A model generated the notes under the pieces. That model saw only the letters and a list, made by a program, of their open reading frames with translations, made no database searches and had not been told where the DNA came from. A DNA stretch of 64,000 bases from Microbacterium esteraromaticum (GTDB lineage: Bacteria; Actinomycetota; Actinomycetes; Actinomycetales; Microbacteriaceae). Both the position numbers and the translations under genes were made by a program. Every line of letters starts with the position of its first letter. The stretch's first letter is position 1. The DNA lies in assembly GCF_028747645.1 (NCBI RefSeq), contig NZ_CP118100.1:2480001-2544000 (forward strand), read 5' to 3'. Shown here in pieces: positions 41,088 to 50,377 of this stretch.

Positions 41088-42622
41088 TCGTGCGCAAGAC
41101 TGTGCGGCGGCCGCTCTGTGCGGTCGCCGCCGTCGCCATCGGAGTGGGCATGCTGACGGCATGCTCCTCGGCGGCACAAGACACAGCAGAGAAGGCGGTT
41201 ACGGACTACGTCACCGCCCTCTCCGAGGGTGACGCGAAGCTGGCCCACGAGATCAACCCCTACTCACCGATCATCACGGACGGACTCGCGGCCTCCGCCG
41301 CCGGCGAGCCGATCCAGATCGTGGAGGTCGGTGAGTTCGCCCCCGCCGACGCATCGGGTCTGGAGAAGATCCCCACGCCCAGCGTCGAGGTCGGTGAGGG
41401 TGAGCCCGACAGCGAACCCGGTCTCGGCGAGATCGATTGGAACGACACCAGCTGGACGGGCCTGGAGGCTGACCAGCCTGACCCCCTCGACGGCGCCGCG
41501 AAGCACGACATCCAGGAGGGTGCCGTACCCGTGACGTACCTCCTCGGCGACACAGAGACGACAGTACCGATCGGCGTCGCCTTCGGTCGGGACAAGAACG
41601 GCGAGATCCAGTACGCCTTCCGCGAGGTCCCGCTCGGCGGCGAGATGGCGGCACGATTCGGTACTGACGTCGCGTTCCCCGCCCTGCCGGGGGCAACCGT
41701 CGGGATCGAGCGCATCGACACGGATGAGGACGCTGACGAGGCAAGCTCCTACCTCGGTGACGCGGTGGACGCGACAGGAGAGGCGGCCTCCAAGGCCGTC
41801 GAGGTGGAGATCATCAGAGACGGCACCGTCAGCGGTGAAGCCGTCACCTTCTCTGAACGCGAGCCGCTGCTCCTGCTTCCTGGCGTCTACGAGCTGAACA
41901 TCGAGGCGCCCACCGGAGACGCGCTGTGGGCGTCACCCGGCCTGGAGGAACCGATCGAGGTCGTCCTCGAACCAGGCCAGAGCTTTGACCTGGAGCTGCC
42001 GGAGCAGCAGATCACCGACGCGGGCCGGCAGGCGATCGTCGATTACCTCTCAGAGCTGGCCGACGGACAGTTCGAGGCACTGACGACGTACGAGCTGAGC
42101 GACCGCGGGCAGGCCTGCGGCGCCCTCGCTCCCGGCAAGCGAGGCCTGTTCTCCAGCGGCGCGAGCGAGTTCGAGAAGGAGAGCGGCGACTGGTTCACCG
42201 AGGAGACGACGAACATCGCCTCCGGCGGCATCGTCGTGAACGCCACTTCAACGAACGGAGCGACGGGCAGCCGCTCCGGCAATGGCTCGAAAGAGACGTT
42301 CGCCGACGAGGCGTTCTGTGCCGGCGTGCAAGAGCGCAAGAGCAACGTCTACGACGTGCCTGTCGAGGTAGTGTCCTCCTCGATGGAGCCCGGCTCCGTT
42401 GACGTCTCAGACGACGGCCATTTCACCACGACCACACCCTGGCGGTTCACGGTGAGCACCAAGATCACGACGCACTCGTCGGAGGACGCCGCGGGTGAGC
42501 GTATCTACGGGCGTGATCCGGTCGCGACCACCTATACAGGCACGGTCGATCTCACATGGGAGCCCTCAGGGGTGATGAAGATCAACGGCGACGTCAAGCC
42601 GTCAGACGACGACGATGACTGA
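41084..42622 (+). CDS. Lipoprotein of the transfer cluster
   Basis: A 512-residue acidic protein. Lipobox GVGMLTAC with lipid Cys at about 27, then SSAAQDTAEKAVTDYVTALS, the start of a fold seen in many actinobacterial lipoproteins with a low-complexity acidic linker. A second, similar helix-strand unit begins near residue 310 (DAGRQAIVDYLSELADGQFE), so two related domains may be present. Two cysteines in this second part (GQACGALAPG, EAFCAGVQ). The C-terminus is poly-Asp. Last gene before a terminator. Confidence 0.75.
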   Translation: MIVRKTVRRPLCAVAAVAIGVGMLTACSSAAQDTAEKAVTDYVTALSEGDAKLAHEINPYSPIITDGLAASAAGEPIQIVEVGEFAPADASGLEKIPTPSVEVGEGEPDSEPGLGEIDWNDTSWTGLEADQPDPLDGAAKHDIQEGAVPVTYLLGDTETTVPIGVAFGRDKNGEIQYAFREVPLGGEMAARFGTDVAFPALPGATVGIERIDTDEDADEASSYLGDAVDATGEAASKAVEVEIIRDGTVSGEAVTFSEREPLLLLPGVYELNIEAPTGDALWASPGLEEPIEVVLEPGQSFDLELPEQQITDAGRQAIVDYLSELADGQFEALTTYELSDRGQACGALAPGKRGLFSSGASEFEKESGDWFTEETTNIASGGIVVNATSTNGATGSRSGNGSKETFADEAFCAGVQERKSNVYDVPVEVVSSSMEPGSVDVSDDGHFTTTTPWRFTVSTKITTHSSEDAAGERIYGRDPVATTYTGTVDLTWEPSGVMKINGDVKPSDDDDD

Positions 42623-42632
42623 CGTCAGCACC

Positions 42633-42666
42633 AGAACCCCCGCGGCCTGTGAGCCGCGGGGGTTCT
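42633..42666 (+). terminator. Intrinsic terminator
   Basis: Arms AGAACCCCCGCGGC and GCCGCGGGGGTTCT (perfect, 14 bp) around CTGTGA, then TGCGTTCT. It ends the rightward membrane protein operon. Confidence 0.88.
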
Positions 42667-43240
42667 TGCGTTCTGGCGCGCGGTCGTGAACTTCACGCGC
42701 CTCGCAGCATCGACGCGATGAGCTCGCGGCGCTCTTGATCTTGCGCCGGGGGTGTCCGCGGACATGAGACCCACGTTGGGCGACGGTTGCGCCCGATTCG
42801 CCCAACTTCCACCACTTCTTGGAGCAAGGCACCTAGGCTCTTGGTCAAGCGGTGATCAATGTAAACCCGCCCAGAGGCCGACGGCCTCGCCGAGATGAGG
42901 CGGCCAAGCTCCCGTTAGGTGGGACGGCAACACAACACGCTTCTCATCCTCCCTCGGATTGAAGCTCGCACTGCTTCGTCGAGCCGCGGTCAAGCGGCAG
43001 TACTTCGGAGTGACGCGGGCATCTTCCGAGGTCGTACATGTCACTTCTCGCTACCGCCGCCCCCACGACAACGTTCGATGTTGTCATACGTGACGGGGAC
43101 GACGATGTCTTCGCTCAGCTCGTCGCGGACGCACCTCCTCTCTCGCCTGAAGTACACGCGCGTTTGTCAGTGCTGCTGCGGGGGAGGCGCACTCCGTAGA
43201 TGGAGTGAACCATCGGTTCGTGACCGAGGCTTGTGCGCTC
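42667..43240. other. Non-coding stretch before the recombinase 3' end
   Basis: About 570 bases without a convincing gene. Two leftward short frames (about 30-40 codons within 42950-43165) have protein-like composition but no ribosome binding site. An inverted repeat GTTGGGCGA ... TCGCCCAAC lies at 42775-42804. Confidence 0.5.
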
Positions 43241-45046
43241 TCAGACGCGCACGACTCGCCCGCACTCGACGCACCGCCATCCCGGGGCCTCGCCAGCGAT
43301 GCCCGCGGGCTCCATGCGATGCAGGCACTCCGGACAGTTCGGCGTGCTCAGCAGCCCGTCCCGCTGGCGGTTGCGCTCACGCTGCCTGCTCAGTTCATCC
43401 GTGGGGGCCGGCTGTCGTGCAGGATCCGTGGACGGTGCGGCGCTGCCGTCACTCCTTCGCCACACGATGCTCAGCGTGTTGGCCATGGCCTCATCAGTCA
43501 TGTTGCGCCTGTTTCCCTGACCGACGCTATACACAACGATCGTCATAAGCGCCTCGATCACTGCTCGCTTGTGACCTAGGGGCAGCTGACCCCAGACTCC
43601 GTGCACGTCCGGTGCCCCCACGAGCCCGCGAAGCGGCTCCACGAGGCTACCTGCCTCAAGCTCTCCTCGGGTGGCCGAGAGCTTCTCATCGACGCGCTTT
43701 AGGCGTCGCTGGTACTCGACCCGGCCGATCAGTCCCTCATCGCGGTCATCGCCTAGCTCCCGCCGCACTGCCTCCAGGCGAGTCAGCTCGGCGCTCAAGG
43801 TGTCTACGTCGGGTCGTTCGCGATCGATGAGCAGGCCGGCCGCGTCCGGCGCAGTGAGACGCGCGATCACGAGCCGCTCGATGAACTCGTCAAGCGGCGC
43901 TCCGCGGCGCATGAAGTGCGCCATACTGCCGCACCGGTAAGAGTGAATTCCCTTCTCGCCCCCTCCAGTGCGGATGGGTTGACCACACCGTTCTTCCGCC
44001 AGAGCCCCCGCGGCCTCGGCGATCTCTTGCCTCGTCAGATCTGCTGCTGCGGGTCTTCCCGTGGTGGCGAGAGCTCGCTCCGTAATCGCGGCGTCGTCCC
44101 GCTTGCCGTGGCCGCCGCATATCGCGAGGCCACTGAGCAGCCACCGCCGCGTCGGTCCGGGGGAAGTCTTCCGATCTGGGTGAGCGAGCTTTGCCTTCGC
44201 TGCGCTCCACTGCTCGGGCTTAACGATCGCAGGCCAGCGGCCCGGCACGCAGTCGTCAGCGGTGATCTGGCTCTGGTTGTAGTGCTGTCCGTCCTTAGGT
44301 GCTTCCCGCGGCAGAAGCGCGGCGTAGTACGGGTTCATCAGCATCCGGCGGACCGACGTTGGCGAGAACGGAACCCCGTCCGGGTGCCGTTTCGTGGGCA
44401 CGGTGCGCTTGCCGGCGACGTTCAAATCACGGGCAATCGATCCGAGCGGGACGCCTCCGAGGAAGGCCTCAAAGATCCCGCGCACGTCAGCGGCTCGTTC
44501 GTCGTCCAACTCGTACGCCTCATCCGTGCCGCGCTCGGCGCGTTCCTTCGTAGTGATCCAGCGATAACCGTAGGGCACGCGACCCGAGGTGGGGATCCCG
44601 TCTCTTCGTCGATCGTCGTTGCGGTTAACGCGTCGCTCGGCCTTGGTCTCGCTCTCGGCTCGCGCGACAGACGTCAGTACGTTCGCCACGAGACGGCCGC
44701 TAACCGTGGTGAGGTCCACCTCACCGTCCGTCGTCACCAGCTGTGCCTTTGCCGTGGTGAGGGCTTCAAGCGCTGAGAGCGAGCGACCTAGGCGATCGAG
44801 TTTGCGGACGATCACGACCTCAAAGCGTCGTTCCCTCGCGTCCTGAAGCAGTCGGGTGAAATCCGTCTTTTCATCACGAGCGCGATATCCGCTCACGCCG
44901 TCGTCGATATACTCACCGACGATCTCGAAGCCACGAGAAAGGGCGAGTGCCCGCCCTTTTTCGAGCTGGATTTCGATCCCCTCGGGATCGGAGACTGATT
45001 GTCTCGCGTAGAGCACTGCTCGTGTTGGAGGCTTACCAGCAGTCAT
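43241..45046 (-). CDS. Large serine recombinase (integrase of the element)
   Basis: A 601-residue site-specific recombinase that would integrate and excise the element. The resolvase catalytic domain has the nucleophile at Ser17 in LYARQSVSD and the conserved RKLDRLGRS. Next is the recombinase domain (GRVPYGYRW, SVRRMLMNPYYAALL). A zinc ribbon-like part carries a Cys near CGGHGK and SYRCG, then a coiled-coil region. An extra C-terminal zinc ribbon CPECLHRM ... CVECGRV is not usual in this family. ATG 45046 lies 4 bases from the interrupted host gene, so the attachment site is directly upstream. Confidence 0.93.
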   Translation of the reverse strand: MTAGKPPTRAVLYARQSVSDPEGIEIQLEKGRALALSRGFEIVGEYIDDGVSGYRARDEKTDFTRLLQDARERRFEVVIVRKLDRLGRSLSALEALTTAKAQLVTTDGEVDLTTVSGRLVANVLTSVARAESETKAERRVNRNDDRRRDGIPTSGRVPYGYRWITTKERAERGTDEAYELDDERAADVRGIFEAFLGGVPLGSIARDLNVAGKRTVPTKRHPDGVPFSPTSVRRMLMNPYYAALLPREAPKDGQHYNQSQITADDCVPGRWPAIVKPEQWSAAKAKLAHPDRKTSPGPTRRWLLSGLAICGGHGKRDDAAITERALATTGRPAAADLTRQEIAEAAGALAEERCGQPIRTGGGEKGIHSYRCGSMAHFMRRGAPLDEFIERLVIARLTAPDAAGLLIDRERPDVDTLSAELTRLEAVRRELGDDRDEGLIGRVEYQRRLKRVDEKLSATRGELEAGSLVEPLRGLVGAPDVHGVWGQLPLGHKRAVIEALMTIVVYSVGQGNRRNMTDEAMANTLSIVWRRSDGSAAPSTDPARQPAPTDELSRQRERNRQRDGLLSTPNCPECLHRMEPAGIAGEAPGWRCVECGRVVRV

Positions 45047-45085
45047 AGCTCAATCATGCTCTATCCCAGCAACAACGGCCATCGT
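45047..45085. other. Right attachment junction (attR/attL) of the element
   Basis: Host coding sequence for the DUF4244 gene is recognisable on the right down to the codons for ITTMA near 45077-45091. To the left it changes to VVAGIEHD and a stop. The crossover is therefore near 45062-45085. The exact core needs the other junction, which is outside the window. Confidence 0.75.
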
Positions 45086-45181
45086 GGTGATCGCGTACTC
45101 GGCCGTCGCGGCGCCCGTCTCGTCGGCGAATAACTCGGCGGCACGTCGCCGGGTCAGTGGGGGCAGTTTCTCGTCATTCAT
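45050..45181 (-). pseudogene. DUF4244 pilin-like gene truncated by the element
   Basis: The frame from ATG 45181 (AGAAGAGA-type ribosome binding site just upstream) encodes MNDEKLPPLTRRRAAELFAD, then ETGAATAEYAITTMA. That is the DUF4244 signature, TAEYA...TMAAVAFAG, of small tad-locus proteins. After ITTMA the sequence leaves the family and stops after 43 residues, where a normal protein would continue with its hydrophobic pilin-like helix. It lies directly downstream of the tadB/C-like gene, as expected. The missing 3' part should be at the far end of the element. Confidence 0.85.
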
Positions 45182-45236
45182 TCTCTTCTCCTTCTCTTTG
45201 TGCAGAGCGCGTGTCGCTCTGCAGGTCAACGTCGTG

Positions 45237-46166
45237 TCAGATCGGCAGTGGCGTCGAGCCGAGCACGCTGAGCATCAGCGGTGCGACCCCGAGCAGCAGA
45301 AATGCCGGCAGGGTGCACGCGCCCAATGGCAGCAGCAGCTTCGATGCGAGCCGCGAGGCCCGCACGCGCCCCTGCACACGGGCATCGTGACGTTGCTGCG
45401 CGGCTGAGGCGCGCAGCAGTTCTGCCGCGGGAACGCCCGCGGCACGCGACAGCTCAAGCACCGCATCCGTCGCGCCGCGACCAGCGCGCAGGTCTGCCGT
45501 GCTGTGCTCGACCAGGCGCAGCGCCCGCGGAATGCCGACGCCTCCGGCGAGCGCGACCGCGACGAGTTCGGCGTGCATCCCCGGGGTGCCTGGGGCGGGC
45601 CGGGCAGCGCGCACCATGCGGGCCGTCCACCACCGCGCCAGCAGCACCAGTCCGAGGCCGAGCACGACGCACGCCACCCCGAACGGGTTGGTGAACAACA
45701 CACCGATGGTGTCGAACCCGAGCGCGAGACCCAGCAGCAGCCCGGCGAACGGCAACCAGAGCAGCAACCGTGCCGTTCCGGTGGGCTCGGCCAGGGCGAT
45801 GCGCACATCATCCGCGGCTGACGCGGCGTCCTGCAGCGACTCGGCGAGCGCCCGCAGCACGTCGGCGAGCGGAGCCCCGACAGTCGTCGCGATCTCCCAT
45901 GCCGCGGCGACGTCCGACCAGGCACCCCCCTCGGCATCGATCGCGCCGACGAGTTCGGCTCCCTCACCGCAGCGGCCCACGACACGTTCCGCGACGGGAT
46001 GCCCCGAGTCGGCCAGATGCCGCCACGCCGTCATCGGACGCGCCCCAGCCTGCAGCAGCACGGCGAGCGTGCGCACGGCGGTCGCCGCGCGGCCCGCCTC
46101 TTCTCCGGCATCCGCTGTTCTCCCCCGCGTGCCGCCCCGGATGCGGGCTCCGACACCTCTCACCAC
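45237..46166 (-). CDS. TadB/TadC-like inner membrane protein of the tad pilus
   Basis: A 309-residue type II secretion F-domain protein, the membrane platform of the Flp/tad pilus. An N-terminal T2SSF cytoplasmic domain with LAVLLQAGARP is followed by membrane helices at about 135-180 and 275-300 and a second cytoplasmic four-helix part (AVALAGGVGIPRALRLVEHS). GTG 46166 overlaps the tadA stop. The protein is complete, but the downstream pilin-like gene is broken. Confidence 0.85.
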   Translation of the reverse strand: MVRGVGARIRGGTRGRTADAGEEAGRAATAVRTLAVLLQAGARPMTAWRHLADSGHPVAERVVGRCGEGAELVGAIDAEGGAWSDVAAAWEIATTVGAPLADVLRALAESLQDAASAADDVRIALAEPTGTARLLLWLPFAGLLLGLALGFDTIGVLFTNPFGVACVVLGLGLVLLARWWTARMVRAARPAPGTPGMHAELVAVALAGGVGIPRALRLVEHSTADLRAGRGATDAVLELSRAAGVPAAELLRASAAQQRHDARVQGRVRASRLASKLLLPLGACTLPAFLLLGVAPLMLSVLGSTPLPI

Positions 46167-47173
46167 GGTGTGACCTCCTCGATTCCGAGGCGGTCGCCGG
46201 TGAGCGCGAAGCGCCCCGCCTGCGCGATATGACGCCGCCCGGCGGCGTCGCGTTGCAGGTGCAGCACGACCGTGAAGGCGCTGACCACCTGCCGAGCCAA
46301 CGCGGTGGCGTCCATCCCCGCGAGAGCACCGAGCGCCTCCATGCGCGCCGGCACATCGGGTAGGCCGCTGGCGTGCAGGGTGCCGGCGCCGCCGTCATGA
46401 CCGGTGTTCAACGCCGTGAGCAGTTCCCGCACCTCCTCACCGCGACACTCACCGACGACGAGGCGATCGGGTCGCATCCGCAGCGATTCCCGCACGAGCA
46501 TGGCCAGGCTGATCCGTCCCGCGCCCTCCAGGTTCGCCTGCCGCGACTCCAACGACACGTGGTGGGGGTGGCGGGGGCGCAACTCGGCGACGTCCTCGAT
46601 CGTGACGATGCGCTCGGCCGGGCTGACCTCCGACAGCAGGGCCGACAACAGAGTGGTCTTGCCCGTGCCCGTTCCGCCCGTGATGAGCACATTCGCGCGC
46701 TGCGCGACGAGCCCCGCCAACCAGGTGCGTTGTGCGGGGGTGAAGGTGCCCGACGCGGCGAGCGCGTCAAGGCCGGCTCCGAGCACTCTCGGCACACGGA
46801 TCGACAGTGCCGTGCCCGCGGTCGAGACCGGCGCGAGCACGGCGTGCACTCGGATGCCCGAGTCGAGCCGCACGTCCACGCACGGCGACTGGTCGTCGAG
46901 GTGACGGCCTCCGGCCGCCACGAGTGCAACGGCGAGATCGCGCACCTCGCGTTCGGATGCCCGCCACTGAGGGACTGGTTCGGCTCCCTCACCCCGGTCG
47001 ACGAAGAGGCCGTGTGCACCGTTGACGAAGAGGTCGGTGACCTGGGGGTCGTGCACATGCTCGGCGAGCGCGCCGAACGCCGGGTCGAGAATCGGCCGAT
47101 CGATATCGGCGGGCTCCGTGGACGCCGTCGTACCGGTGTGTGTGCGTGGACGGAGCACGAAAGGATCGGTCAT
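46160..47173 (-). CDS. tadA: TadA/CpaF pilus assembly ATPase
   Basis: A 337-residue secretion ATPase that powers pilus assembly. Walker A ITGGTGTGKTT at about 170, the Asp box IEDVAELRPRHPHHV, and the Walker B/His box segment RPDRLVVGECRGEEV. The start at ATG 47173 begins homology; upstream sequence in frame is not conserved. It forms an operon with the tadB/C-like gene. Confidence 0.9.
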   Translation of the reverse strand: MTDPFVLRPRTHTGTTASTEPADIDRPILDPAFGALAEHVHDPQVTDLFVNGAHGLFVDRGEGAEPVPQWRASEREVRDLAVALVAAGGRHLDDQSPCVDVRLDSGIRVHAVLAPVSTAGTALSIRVPRVLGAGLDALAASGTFTPAQRTWLAGLVAQRANVLITGGTGTGKTTLLSALLSEVSPAERIVTIEDVAELRPRHPHHVSLESRQANLEGAGRISLAMLVRESLRMRPDRLVVGECRGEEVRELLTALNTGHDGGAGTLHASGLPDVPARMEALGALAGMDATALARQVVSAFTVVLHLQRDAAGRRHIAQAGRFALTGDRLGIEEVTPW

Positions 47174-47290
47174 GGCAACGACGCTAGAAGCGCGCCGACG
47201 CCTGCCCCCGTCCGAAACCCATGGGCTGTGCATAAGAGGCGAGCCGCGCCGTCCTGTGCAGAACGCGGCACACCTGCTCAGAAAAGGGTG

Positions 47291-47325
47291 AGGCGGCACC
47301 TCACGGGGGGAATGAGGTGCCGCCT
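47291..47325. repeat. Inverted repeat in the tadA-acs divergent spacer
   Basis: Perfect 13-bp arms AGGCGGCACCTCA and TGAGGTGCCGCCT with a 9-base loop of G and A. It lies between divergent genes, so a terminator is not expected. It may be an operator or terminate antisense transcription. The spacer 47174-47538 holds no gene. Confidence 0.75.
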
Positions 47326-47538
47326 GAGCGCAAGCCCGCATAAGGGGGTATCGGGCGCGCTGAAGCCAGATGTCGAAATCGGCTGAGGTCAGTGTATGCG
47401 TGCGGGAGTGCGCTTGCCAACTGCCATGCGAGTACCGACTTTCGGCAGTAGGCTTCCGCGCGTCGGCTCGAGTAGATTCGCCGGATCACGGTCGCGCCCG
47501 ACACGACCCTTCTACCCCGCGCAAAGGAGCGAGTGCCC

Positions 47539-49506
<1,968 letters not shown>

Positions 49507-49531
49507 CGCGTTCGCGTCGAGACCCCCAGTA

Positions 49532-49581
49532 ATCGCCGAGACCCCCAGTTGCAGTCATCTGCAGCTGGGGGTCTCGGCGAT
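49532..49581. terminator. Bidirectional hairpin between acs and ridA
   Basis: Arms of 23 bp (ATCGCCGAGACCCCCAG... at 49532-49554, complement at 49559-49581) with one mismatch. It lies between convergent genes. The half-motif GAGACCCCCAGT also occurs just before the hairpin. Confidence 0.8.
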
Positions 49582-49614
49582 AAAGCGGGGTGTCGGCGGG
49601 TAGCGCCGACACGG

Positions 49615-50073
49615 TCACGCGAGCGTGAACGTAACCTCGACCTCGACGGGCGCGTCGAGCGGCAGCACCGCCACGCCGACGGCGGCGCGCGCGTGGGCGC
49701 CCGCCTCGCCGAAGATCTCGCCGAGCACTTCGCTGGCACCGTTGATGACGCCGGGCTGACCGCTGAACGCGGGATCGGATGCTACGAATCCGCCCACCCG
49801 CAGCACGCCGGCAATCCGGTCGACGCCGCCTGCGGCGGCAGCCGCCGCGGCCAGGGCGTTCAGCGCGCAGGTGCGCGCGTAGGACTTCGCGTCGTCAGCA
49901 TCCACTTCCGCTCCGACCTTGCCGGTCGCGAGCAGTCCACCGCCGGCGATCGGCAGCTGGCCCGAGGTGTAGACGAGGTCGCCGTGCACGACGGCGGGCA
50001 CGTAAGCCGCAACCGGAGCGACGACCGCGGGCAGCTCGATGCCGAGCTCTTCCAGGCGGGCGGTGAGGTTCAT
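49615..50073 (-). CDS. RidA/YjgF-family protein
   Basis: A 152-residue protein of the family that hydrolyses reactive enamine/imine intermediates or binds small molecules. The family core is visible: LVYTSGQLPIAGGG and NALAAAAAAAGGVDRI. The terminal strand PVEVEVTFTL fits. The classical RidA arginine in the CxR loop is not evident (APVEVEV), so it probably belongs to another Rid subgroup. It overlaps the upstream DUF4177 gene by ATGA. Confidence 0.88.
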   Translation of the reverse strand: MNLTARLEELGIELPAVVAPVAAYVPAVVHGDLVYTSGQLPIAGGGLLATGKVGAEVDADDAKSYARTCALNALAAAAAAAGGVDRIAGVLRVGGFVASDPAFSGQPGVINGASEVLGEIFGEAGAHARAAVGVAVLPLDAPVEVEVTFTLA

Positions 50074-50294
50074 CGATGATCTCCTTCGAACTGACGGGAT
50101 GCCTCGGCCGCAGCCGCGAGGCCGGAGTTGACCGTCGCGTCCTGCGTCACGGGACGCTTGAAGTAGGCGACCAGGCCGCCCTCAGGGCCCTGGATGACCT
50201 GCACGAGCTCCCAGCCCTGCTTGCCCCAGTTGTTGAGGATCGCCGCTGTGTTGTGGATCAGCAGCGGTGTGGTCAGATACTCCCACGTGGTCAT
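50070..50294 (-). CDS. DUF4177-type small protein
   Basis: A 74-residue protein starting at ATG 50294. TWEYLTTPLLIHNTAAILNN followed by WGKQGWELVQV matches small DUF4177-like proteins. Cytosolic, function unknown; coupled to the Rid gene. Confidence 0.8.
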   Translation of the reverse strand: MTTWEYLTTPLLIHNTAAILNNWGKQGWELVQVIQGPEGGLVAYFKRPVTQDATVNSGLAAAAEASRQFEGDHR

Positions 50295-50377
50295 GGCACT
50301 CCTGTGCGTCGGCGACCTCCGGCAACGGATGCCGGCGTCGAGGCTTCTATTCAGGGAACTCCCCTACCATCAAGCGT

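Noticed and set aside
42919..43548. A 209-codon rightward frame
   Set aside because: It runs into the recombinase gene on the other strand and has mirror-frame composition with many Arg, Ser and Cys.
43671..44846. Several rightward frames inside the recombinase region
   Set aside because: The leftward frame encodes a full serine recombinase with catalytic motifs; the others are shadows.
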